64,000 bases of DNA from Rhodococcus phenolicus (GTDB taxonomy: Bacteria; Actinomycetota; Actinomycetes; Mycobacteriales; Mycobacteriaceae): the NCBI RefSeq assembly GCF_001646785.1, contig NZ_LRRH01000067.1:20213-84212 (forward strand), in the 5' to 3' direction. The position numbers and the translations under genes are program-made. Shown here piece by piece: positions 8,121-15,352 of this stretch. Position 1 is the stretch's first letter; each line of letters starts with the position of its first letter. Below the pieces are notes generated by a model. It had not been told where the DNA came from and ran no database searches. It worked only from the letters and a program-made list of their open reading frames with translations.

Positions 8121-9645
8121 GGCGAATCTCCTGAACGAGGACGGTGGCGGCGATCAGCACGGCGCTGATGCCGAAGGACAACAGTGGAGGCGGGCCGCTG
8201 AGCGACCCATCGGTGCGGAGCACGCCCATGACGTCGACCGCTGCGACCCCGTTGAGTACGCCATACCAGATCACCAGGTAGACAGCCTGGAACACGCGTG
8301 CGTCCCGGCCGATCGACCCGATCAGCAGCGCAAGAGCAGGAATCACCGTCGCACCCGCAACCCACGCCGTGACTCCGGTCGCGTCCGCTGCAAGGAGCAT
8401 CTTCACCAGCGGGCCGACACCGGCGACGACCGCGATGAGCACGCCTGCACCCCACTCGGCGATGAGTCTGACGCGGGACGAGACACCACACTCCACAAGG
8501 GGAGCGACGCCTAGTTCACAGGTGAGTGTGCCGAGACGTGACCACAACAGCACCGGCAACAACCAGGCGAACAGTAGCGCGGTGCCGACGCGATCAGCGG
8601 GAACGGCGAGGGCTGCGATCGTAACGATCGCGAGTGTGAGCCACCACCACCGCGACACGCTTCCGAGATGAATGCGCACCTCGCCGAGCAGCAACCCCGG
8701 GAACGCCTGTCCACGCTCGGCCGGCGACAGCGTTCGCGGACCCTGTGAGAATGCTCGTGCAACGGGAGCCTCGGTCGCGGGTACGTCAGACGTATTCGAG
8801 GGAGAGCGTTGCTGTCGTGAGGGGTCGAACCGGCCGAACCAGAGGGCAGGAAGGATGGCGGCGAGCGTCGAGGCCGCAATCAACCCCGCACTCGCGGCGG
8901 CGAGAGTCGCGTCGACGTCCGTTCCGGACCACGTGAACTGCCCGAGAGCGCCCGGTTCCGCGGTGAGCCCGATCGAGATCTCGTCATCCATCCCGGGGTG
9001 CTGCGCCGCCAGGTCGGCCTGGAACCCTGCGGTGACCGATCCGTAGACCAGCGGAATCCCGGCCAGGAACATCGAGGGATATACGAAGAACCACAGGACG
9101 TTTCCCGCACCACCTCGCAAGAACGGGACCGTTTCGAAGACGACGGCTGCTGCTGCGGCCACGGTCAGGACAGGAAGACAGAACAGCACGAGCGGAAGCC
9201 AGAGCGCCGTCATGTCGAGACTCGTGGATTCCCCGCGGAGAAGCTGCATCACGGGTGCGATCAGGGCGAGTGCGGCAGCCATCGCCGCGAGCACCATCAG
9301 GTTGCTCAGATACTTGCCCAGCAGATACATCGGCGTGCGCAACGGGGAGGCGGAAAGCGTTTCGCCTACGCCGGTGGAAATGTCGCGCGCGATGCTGCTG
9401 CGGACGACGTAGAACCCGAACAGCGGCAACCACAGGCTGCCGATCATGGCGAGCAACATGCCGACGTACGCGCTGTCGTACAGTCCCCGGAACGATCCGA
9501 CCTTGACCATCGCGTACGTCGCAGAGACAGGCGGGACGGCAACATAGCCGAGTGCGACAGCGCCGAGCACCGTCACCAGGAACGAGGGCCGCCGCGAACG
9601 ATCCCGGAAGTCGGCCATCGCGACGGCAGCGAGGGCGCCTGTCAT
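8107..9645 (-). CDS. ABC-2-type exporter permease
   Basis: The 512-residue membrane protein has about ten to twelve hydrophobic helices in two sets (about 15-270 and 330-505), longer than a simple six-helix ABC-2 permease. The stretch RDISTGVGETLSASPLRTPMYLLGKYLSNL is the cytoplasmic coupling region common in bacitracin/antimicrobial-peptide type exporters. The ATG at 9645 overlaps the stop of the ATPase gene by 4 bases, which marks translational coupling and fixes the start. An in-frame extension upstream lies inside the ATPase gene and is not coding. Its locus faces a histidine kinase/regulator pair, suggesting drug- or envelope-stress-induced export. Confidence 0.85.
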   Translation of the reverse strand: MTGALAAVAMADFRDRSRRPSFLVTVLGAVALGYVAVPPVSATYAMVKVGSFRGLYDSAYVGMLLAMIGSLWLPLFGFYVVRSSIARDISTGVGETLSASPLRTPMYLLGKYLSNLMVLAAMAAALALIAPVMQLLRGESTSLDMTALWLPLVLFCLPVLTVAAAAAVVFETVPFLRGGAGNVLWFFVYPSMFLAGIPLVYGSVTAGFQADLAAQHPGMDDEISIGLTAEPGALGQFTWSGTDVDATLAAASAGLIAASTLAAILPALWFGRFDPSRQQRSPSNTSDVPATEAPVARAFSQGPRTLSPAERGQAFPGLLLGEVRIHLGSVSRWWWLTLAIVTIAALAVPADRVGTALLFAWLLPVLLWSRLGTLTCELGVAPLVECGVSSRVRLIAEWGAGVLIAVVAGVGPLVKMLLAADATGVTAWVAGATVIPALALLIGSIGRDARVFQAVYLVIWYGVLNGVAAVDVMGVLRTDGSLSGPPPLLSFGISAVLIAATVLVQEIRHARR

Positions 9646-10529
9646 CGGTTCACCCCGGTCGGCGCCATCGGGCTGTGGACCGCGTTGACGTACGCGTCTT
9701 CGAGATCGGGTTCGACAGGACGAGCCCCCGGCATCGGAGGTGTATGAGCGACCGCACGGATACGCACGCCCTGTGCTGTTCGGACCGTGCGGGTTATCGT
9801 CGCTCGTTGCCGGATCTCGGCCACGGCATCGCCGGGAACCATCGCTTCCCACACCAGACCGTCCGCGGAACGGAGAAGTTCCTCGGGGGTGCCACGCCGA
9901 CGTAGCTCGCCTGCGGTGAGTATCGCGATGTCGCCGGCGACCGCTTCGATGTCCGACACGATGTGAGTGGACAGGATGACGATCCGGTCGTTCGCCAGAT
10001 CCCCGAGCAGGTTGCGGAACCGCATACGTTCCTCGGGGTCCAGCCCGACCGTCGGTTCGTCGACGATGAGAAGCTCGGGGTCGCCCAGGAGTGCCTGCGC
10101 GATACCGACACGCTGGCGCATACCGCCGGAGAACTTACCCAGCGGCCGCGATCCCGTGTCCGTCAGGTTGACGAGTTCGAGCAGCTCGTCGATCCGCTCC
10201 CTGGCCGACCGCGCAGTCAGACCTTTGACCGCGGCGAGATACCGGAGGAACTCCCGGGCACTGAGATTCGGGTAGACACCGAAATCCTGCGGCAGGTAAC
10301 CGAGGACGCGTCGGAGCGGCTCCGGCCGAGCGACGATGTCGGTGCCGTTCCACATGACCGTACCGGTGGTCGGGCGGGTGATCGTGGAGAGAATGCGCAT
10401 CAGCGACGACTTACCGGCTCCGTTGGGGCCGAGGAGGCCGAGAATCCCGGGCCCGATCCGCATGCTGATGTCGGTGACGGCCTGTTTACCCCGATAGGTT
10501 TTGGTGACGTTGTTCAGCTCCAAATGCAT
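9642..10529 (-). CDS. ABC exporter ATP-binding protein
   Basis: A complete ABC ATPase of 295 residues. Walker A is GPNGAGKSS (about 35-43), the Q-loop is YLPQDFG, the signature is FSGGMRQRV (one substitution from LSGGQ), Walker B is LLIVDEPTVGLD and the switch is STHIV. The C-terminal 80 residues form a small beta domain often seen in drug- and lantibiotic-type exporters. The ATG at 10529 is chosen because homologous ATPases begin near MHLELNNVTK; a longer reading frame extends across the intergenic palindrome and is rejected. It leads the leftward operon with the permease and the DUF4097-like lipoprotein, divergent from the sensor kinase. Confidence 0.93.
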   Translation of the reverse strand: MHLELNNVTKTYRGKQAVTDISMRIGPGILGLLGPNGAGKSSLMRILSTITRPTTGTVMWNGTDIVARPEPLRRVLGYLPQDFGVYPNLSAREFLRYLAAVKGLTARSARERIDELLELVNLTDTGSRPLGKFSGGMRQRVGIAQALLGDPELLIVDEPTVGLDPEERMRFRNLLGDLANDRIVILSTHIVSDIEAVAGDIAILTAGELRRRGTPEELLRSADGLVWEAMVPGDAVAEIRQRATITRTVRTAQGVRIRAVAHTPPMPGARPVEPDLEDAYVNAVHSPMAPTGVNR

Positions 10530-10585
10530 GACTTCAGCTGACCATTCGACCGGTGGTGCGGTCACTGGGTCCACGTGCCGGATCG

Positions 10586-10607
10586 AAGGTGGTGCCAGCA
10601 CCACCTT
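10586..10607. promoter_or_regulatory. 22-bp palindrome in divergent exporter/two-component promoter region
   Basis: AAGGTGGTGC and its exact complement GCACCACCTT flank a 2-base centre. It lies between the ATPase start (10529) and the sensor kinase start (10662), about 55 bases from each. This is the natural position for an operator of the NarL-type regulator encoded next door, controlling both directions. Binding is inferred from symmetry and position. Confidence 0.6.
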
Positions 10608-10661
10608 TCGGCTGTACTCCGCCTCATCCCGAAGCAGTGGCCGCGTCGATAGGCTCACTCG

Positions 10662-11996
10662 GTGTCCTCCGATGAACCGACCACGGTGCTCACCGCGATC
10701 ACACGGCGCCGCTTCCTGCTGACCGGGTGGCCGTGGCGATCGCTGGGTCATGTGCTGACCACCGTCCCGGTGGTGTGTGTGGTGGCGTTGCCGTTCGCGG
10801 CGTTCTGCGTCCCGTGGCTCGTGCTGGCCGTGTGGGCCGGCGACGGTATGTATCCGCAACCGCTCGGCAGAGTGCTGTTCCTCGGTGTCCTCGGCGCAGT
10901 GCTGGTGTTCGGGCTCGGCCCGTTGGTGGCGATACCGCTGGCGGCCCTGGAACGAACGCGCCTGCGTCTGGTCAGCGGTGACCGGACTCTCTCGACTCAC
11001 CGTTGCCCTCCGGCAGCAGGCCTGTGGGCGTGGGTGCGCACCCGCTACACCGAGGCCGCAACATGGAGGGAACTCGGTTACGCAGTCCTACTGCTCACCT
11101 TGATTCCGGCGTTGTTGCTCTCGGGTGCGGTGATCGTCGGGCTCATCGTGGTGATGGTGGTGAGCCCCCTGATGGTGGGTGACGGCGACGGGGCGGTGGC
11201 GCTCGGTTTCAGCCAGATCACCTCGGTCGATCAGGCCGTTCCGTACGCGATCGCAGGTCTGCTCCTGTTGCCGGCGATCCCGTATGTGATCGCTCTGATC
11301 GCGGGACTGCACGGTGCGTTCGCCCGGTCGTTGTTGTGCGGCGACGACCCGGACGCGCTTCGCGCACGACTGGTGGAGGTGTCCCGATCCCGGGCTCGGC
11401 TGGTCGATTCCTTCGAGGCGGAACGTCGCAGGATCGAGCGGGACCTGCACGACGGCGCGCAGTCGCTGCTCGTCAACCTCACCCTGCAGTTGGGTATGGC
11501 CAAACTTGACCTCCCACCTGATTCTGCAGCCGCGAAGAGCGTGTCGCAGGTGCATGATCAGGCCAAGGAATTGATGGCGGAACTGCGGCAACTCATTCGG
11601 GGAATCCACCCCAGGGTCCTCACCGACCGTGGCCTGCCCGACGCGTTGCGTGCGCTGGCCGAAGACTTCGTGGCCCCGGTCGGCGTCACCGCGGACATCC
11701 CGTTCCGCCCCGCCCCGGACGTCGAGGTCGCGGCGTACTTCGTGGTGGTCGAGGCGCTCAACAACGTTGCCAAACATGCGGATGCGACGGCCGTCGATGT
11801 GGCGGTCCGACGCGCCGGGGACCTGCTGGTCGTCGAGGTGGTTGACGACGGTTGCGGCGGTGCGGATCCGGAACGAGGCAGCGGTCTGACGGGCCTGGCC
11901 GATCGGGTCGCGGTGGTCGACGGCAGAATGCTGTTGTCCAGCCCGCCTGGCGGGCCCACCGTTGTCCGTGTGGAGTTGCCGTGGATCGAGAACTGA
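10662..11996 (+). CDS. sensor histidine kinase, NarL/DesK-like (HisKA_3)
   Basis: The 444-residue kinase has four to five N-terminal membrane helices (within about 20-215), with little extracellular sequence, so it probably senses within the membrane or through the ABC partner. The dimerisation/phosphoacceptor helix contains ERRRIERDLHDGAQ with His263 as the expected phosphorylation site. The ATPase domain shows the N-box VVVEALNNVAKHA and G-box DDGCGGADPERGSGLTGLADRV. It starts with GTG at 10662. It overlaps the regulator gene by 16 bases and is divergent from the ABC exporter operon, a common arrangement for antimicrobial or envelope-stress sensing. The signal is unknown. Confidence 0.9.
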   Translation: MSSDEPTTVLTAITRRRFLLTGWPWRSLGHVLTTVPVVCVVALPFAAFCVPWLVLAVWAGDGMYPQPLGRVLFLGVLGAVLVFGLGPLVAIPLAALERTRLRLVSGDRTLSTHRCPPAAGLWAWVRTRYTEAATWRELGYAVLLLTLIPALLLSGAVIVGLIVVMVVSPLMVGDGDGAVALGFSQITSVDQAVPYAIAGLLLLPAIPYVIALIAGLHGAFARSLLCGDDPDALRARLVEVSRSRARLVDSFEAERRRIERDLHDGAQSLLVNLTLQLGMAKLDLPPDSAAAKSVSQVHDQAKELMAELRQLIRGIHPRVLTDRGLPDALRALAEDFVAPVGVTADIPFRPAPDVEVAAYFVVVEALNNVAKHADATAVDVAVRRAGDLLVVEVVDDGCGGADPERGSGLTGLADRVAVVDGRMLLSSPPGGPTVVRVELPWIEN

Positions 11997-12652
11997 CTGC
12001 CGTGCGAGTGGTCCTCGCCGAGGACGGTGCACTGCTGCGCGAAAGCCTCGCCGCGATGCTCGAGCGATTCGGATTCGAGGTCGTGGCTGCGGTCCCGGAT
12101 GCCGTGGAATTGGAATCGGCTGTCGCCGAGCACCGTCCGGATCTGGTTGTGACGGATGTGCGGATGCCGCCGGGGTTCACCGACGAGGGGTTGCGCGTAT
12201 CGGTGGCACTGCGACGAACCTATCCGGACCTTGCCGTGGTCGTGCTGAGCCAGTACGTCGAATTGAGTTACGCCGACGAACTCATGGGCGCGGACGGTGG
12301 ACGGGTCGGCTATCTGCTGAAGGATCGCATCGTCGATGTCGAGGAGTTCGTCTCCACTCTGCGGCAGGTGGTTGCCGGCGGCACTGTGATCGATCCCATG
12401 GTCATACAGCAGTTGTTCCGCCGCAGGCGGGATCCGTTGGCGCAGTTGTCGCCGCGCGAACGGGAGGTGCTCGCCTCGATCGCAGAGGGGCATTCGAATG
12501 CGGCGATCGCCGCTCAGTTGTTCATCACCGAATCGGCCGTGGGCAAGCATGTCGGCAGCATCTTCAACAAACTGGCGCTGCCGCCGGCCGAGGACACGAA
12601 TCGTCGGGTGCTGGCGGTGCTCGCCTATCTACGTCGGGACGAGTTCGACTGA
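11981..12652 (+). CDS. NarL/LuxR-family response regulator
   Basis: The 223-residue regulator has a receiver domain with the acidic pair in LAEDGA, the phosphorylation site Asp59 in VVTDVRMPP, and Lys in YLLKDRI. It ends in a LuxR-type helix-turn-helix (LSPREREVLASIAEG, then AIAAQLFITESAVGKHVGSI). The GTG at 11981 is preceded by GGAG at 8 bases and overlaps the kinase stop; a second GTG at 12002 would also give a full receiver domain. It should act on the 22-bp palindrome at 10586 and control the facing ABC exporter and its own operon; that target is inferred. Confidence 0.9.
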   Translation: MDRELTAVRVVLAEDGALLRESLAAMLERFGFEVVAAVPDAVELESAVAEHRPDLVVTDVRMPPGFTDEGLRVSVALRRTYPDLAVVVLSQYVELSYADELMGADGGRVGYLLKDRIVDVEEFVSTLRQVVAGGTVIDPMVIQQLFRRRRDPLAQLSPREREVLASIAEGHSNAAIAAQLFITESAVGKHVGSIFNKLALPPAEDTNRRVLAVLAYLRRDEFD

Positions 12653-12752
12653 GACGCCTCGCTGCGAACGAGGACCTGGTCACGAGGCGACCCTTCGATC
12701 GTCTTTCAGACCCGATGAGTGACGCCACGGTGGTGCGGACCTGCCCGGTGGA

Positions 12753-12912
12753 GAGATCATCTGCTGGGACGGGTCGGCGCGCGTACGTCGAGGAAACCGC
12801 ATCGGCGCACCGGAAGTGGCATCGCAGGCCGATGGCACCTGTGGCACAACCTGTTCGCTGCCACGGAGGAGGTGCGGGAACGCACGTTGCCTGGTGCGCT
12901 GGGGAACAACAG
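12753..12912 (+). pseudogene. relic of an ISL3-family transposase
   Basis: Between the response regulator and the Mur ligase (12653-13090, 438 bp without an intact gene) two frames carry pieces that read like an ISL3 transposase core. EIICWDGSAR and RIGAPEVASQAD lie in one frame, and RWHLWHNLFAATEEVRER follows in the next frame from 12830. ISL3 enzymes have an equivalent run of a CRD-like motif, GAP, ADRWHLWHNL and E/V-rich helix. At least one frameshift and loss of both ends make this a dead remnant. No terminal inverted repeats were found. Nothing else recognisable remains in the rest of the interval. Confidence 0.6.
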
Positions 12913-13090
12913 CATTCGTTGCCGGGAAGTGCGCGATCCGTCGGTACGCAGGTCGATCCGGTGTTCTTCGATTTCCCGAACCGCCGCAAGCAACCGCGGT
13001 ATGCTGCGGGTGGCAGTGAGCCCGTCCGCCGCCAGCGCAATTCGCGTGACCGCGATCCGCTCCGGTCGTGCCTGCACGGCAGGGGAGGAT

Positions 13091-14590
13091 GTGAGGATCG
13101 ACAACCCGCGGTGGATGATGGCAAAGCCGCTGCACGAGGTGGCCCGTCGAATCGACAGTGAGGTCCGTCTCGTCGGTTCAGGCGGAGTCAACGTAACCGG
13201 AATTTGTCAGGATTCGCGTCGTGTTCGGACGGGCGAACTGTATGTGGCGTTGCCCGGACGTCGGCATCATGGGGCGCAGTTCGTCGTGGAGGCCGCACGT
13301 CGCGGCGCCGTTGCGATGCTGTCCGACCGGGCGTCGGAGGTGTTGCCGACAGTGGTGGTGGACGATCCGCGGCGGGTGCTCGGTCCATTGGCGTCGTGGA
13401 TCTACGGATACCCGTCCACAGCGCTCGATGTGTACGGCGTCACCGGAACGAACGGAAAGACCAGCACCGCATACCTGTTGGACGCAGGACTGCGCGGGAC
13501 GGGAGTCAGTACGGGAATGATCACGGGGATCAGCGTCAGGGGCGGTGACGGCGAGCGATCCGCGGCTCGGACCACTCCCGAAGCGTGTGACCTCCAGCAG
13601 ACGCTTGCAGCGTTCACCGGAGCGCAGATCGGTGCCGTCGCGATGGAAGTTTCGAGTCACGGCCTTGCGCTGCACCGTGTCGACGGAACTCACTTCCGTG
13701 TCGGGGTATTCACCAACCTCGCCCGCGACCATCTCGATTTCCATCCCGACATGAACGCGTATTTCGCGGCCAAGGCCCGACTGTTCGCTCCAGAGCATTG
13801 CGCCGCCGCCGCGATCGGAATCGACGACGACTTCGGACGCCGCCTTGCCGCCACCGTCCTCGTGCCACGCTTGACGTTCTCGACGACGACAATGGACGCA
13901 GACCTCTACGCGCACGGGATTCACGCCGACGAAGGCGGCACGTCGTTCACCCTCTACGGGGCAGGAACAGCCAAACCGGTGCGACTGCGGTTACTGGGAC
14001 CCCACCAAGTCGACAACGCACTGGCCGCGCTGACCGCACTCGTGGCGCGGGGCGGCGTCGATCTCGATGCGGCGATCGACGGAATCGAGCGCCTCGAGAC
14101 CGTGCCGGGGCGCCTCGAACCCGTCGATGCCGGACAGCCGTTCCTCGCGTTCGTCGATTACATGCACAACACCGCCGGGCAGCGACGCCTTTTCCCCTAT
14201 CTTCGGTCCCTGACCGGCGGGAAAATCATCGCCGTCGTCGGGGCGACCGGGGATCGCGACCCCGGCAAACGCGTCCCTCTCGGAGAGACCGCGGCTCATT
14301 TTGCCGACACCGTCATCGTCACCGACGAGAGTCCCTGTTTCGACGACGCGCAGCAGCTGCGCAACGATGTTGCGCGAGGTGCACGCAAAGGAGGAAACGC
14401 CGAGGTGCTCGTCCTGCCGGACCGCACGGAGGCGATCGCCGCGGCGGTGGCGTGCGCCGGCCGCGGCGATGTCGTGGTGGTCGCGGGACGAGGACACGAC
14501 CGGGTGCAGGTGTACAACGGAGACCGTCGCATTTTCGATGACCGCGTCGTACTCCACAACGCCCTGACACAGCTCAACACCTCTGAATGA
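13091..14590 (+). CDS. Mur ligase family protein, MurE paralogue
   Basis: The 499-residue protein follows MurE order. The N-terminal UDP-sugar domain has CQDSRRVRTGELYVALPG, the ATP-binding loop is VTGTNGKTST, TTPEACDLQQ is next, then VAMEVSSHGLALHRV, the carbamylated-lysine region YFAAKARLF, and the C-terminal ligase domain with VGATGDRDPGKR and VVVAGRGHD. True MurE enzymes that add meso-diaminopimelate carry a DNPR motif; here the same place reads TDESPCFDDA, and VDYAHTPD is replaced by VDYMHNTAGQ. It therefore probably ligates another amino acid or acts on another acceptor. GTG at 13091 follows GGGGAGG closely; an ATG at 13115 is an alternative. Not next to cell-division genes. Confidence 0.8.
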   Translation: MRIDNPRWMMAKPLHEVARRIDSEVRLVGSGGVNVTGICQDSRRVRTGELYVALPGRRHHGAQFVVEAARRGAVAMLSDRASEVLPTVVVDDPRRVLGPLASWIYGYPSTALDVYGVTGTNGKTSTAYLLDAGLRGTGVSTGMITGISVRGGDGERSAARTTPEACDLQQTLAAFTGAQIGAVAMEVSSHGLALHRVDGTHFRVGVFTNLARDHLDFHPDMNAYFAAKARLFAPEHCAAAAIGIDDDFGRRLAATVLVPRLTFSTTTMDADLYAHGIHADEGGTSFTLYGAGTAKPVRLRLLGPHQVDNALAALTALVARGGVDLDAAIDGIERLETVPGRLEPVDAGQPFLAFVDYMHNTAGQRRLFPYLRSLTGGKIIAVVGATGDRDPGKRVPLGETAAHFADTVIVTDESPCFDDAQQLRNDVARGARKGGNAEVLVLPDRTEAIAAAVACAGRGDVVVVAGRGHDRVQVYNGDRRIFDDRVVLHNALTQLNTSE

Positions 14591-14714
14591 CATACGCAGC
14601 CACAGTGGTCCGTCCAGCGCACACCGGACCGCGAACGGGTCGTTCCCGGGCCTCTCATCAACCCGAGGCGCGTGACACGAAACGGAGCCGGCAGCACGGT
14701 CGGTAGTGCGAGTG

Positions 14715-15215
14715 TCACCTCGGTGCGCGGCCGACCGGTACCGCCAGGGCATCGGCTCCGGCGCGCACGCGGAACGGGTCGAGTTCTCCGCGCTGGCGCT
14801 CGGCACGCTCGATCAGTTCATCGAAGTCGATGTCGGGAAGCCGCCGATCGAGGCCCGCGAGGTCACGCAGAGTCGTCCACAGCTGTTTCTTGCCTTCGAT
14901 CCCCATCGTGAGAAACTCCAACTCGGTGAAGCGGCTGAGCGGGGTGTAGCCACGCATCTGTCCGTTGGGTTTCATTCGCCCCACCCGTTCGGCGCTTATC
15001 GCCAGACCGGTCTTGATCGGATTGGCCCGGACCCCCAAGCGATGCATCATCGTGCGGAAGGTGTCGACGTCCTCGGCGATACCTTCCGAAACATGCGCGA
15101 GTGCGTTACCGAGCTCGGTTCCGGAATTCTCACGTCGGGCCCGCCGCGCCATTTCCCGCCACAGCACCCCGAGGGCGAGCTGATCATTGAGATAGATGCG
15201 AAGAAACTTCTCCAT
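14715..15215 (-). CDS. conserved helical protein of unknown function
   Basis: A 166-residue, mostly helical and charged protein starting MEKFLRIYLND. It has no signal peptide or membrane segment. The pattern (LNDQLALGVLWREMARRA, SEGIAEDVDTFRTMMHRLG, LEFLTMGIEGKKQLWTTLRDL) suggests a four-helix bundle; in overall feel it resembles ferritin-like or DUF892-like proteins, but I do not see the Glu-x-x-His metal pairs that would prove it. The ATG at 15215 is chosen because an upstream extension is poor in coding character. It is convergent with the Mur ligase and divergent from the DUF6924 protein gene. I do not assign a function. Confidence 0.7.
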   Translation of the reverse strand: MEKFLRIYLNDQLALGVLWREMARRARRENSGTELGNALAHVSEGIAEDVDTFRTMMHRLGVRANPIKTGLAISAERVGRMKPNGQMRGYTPLSRFTELEFLTMGIEGKKQLWTTLRDLAGLDRRLPDIDFDELIERAERQRGELDPFRVRAGADALAVPVGRAPR

Positions 15216-15352
15216 AGCCGATCGACTACCCTCGATGTACAGGACGAAACCCCGTGAGTACCCGCGCGGTCCCGGCATTGTCCCCCGGTCGGCTCCGGAC
15301 CGGACGTATCTCCTGCCTCCCTGTCGAGCGGACCGTCGGGTACGTTCCGATC

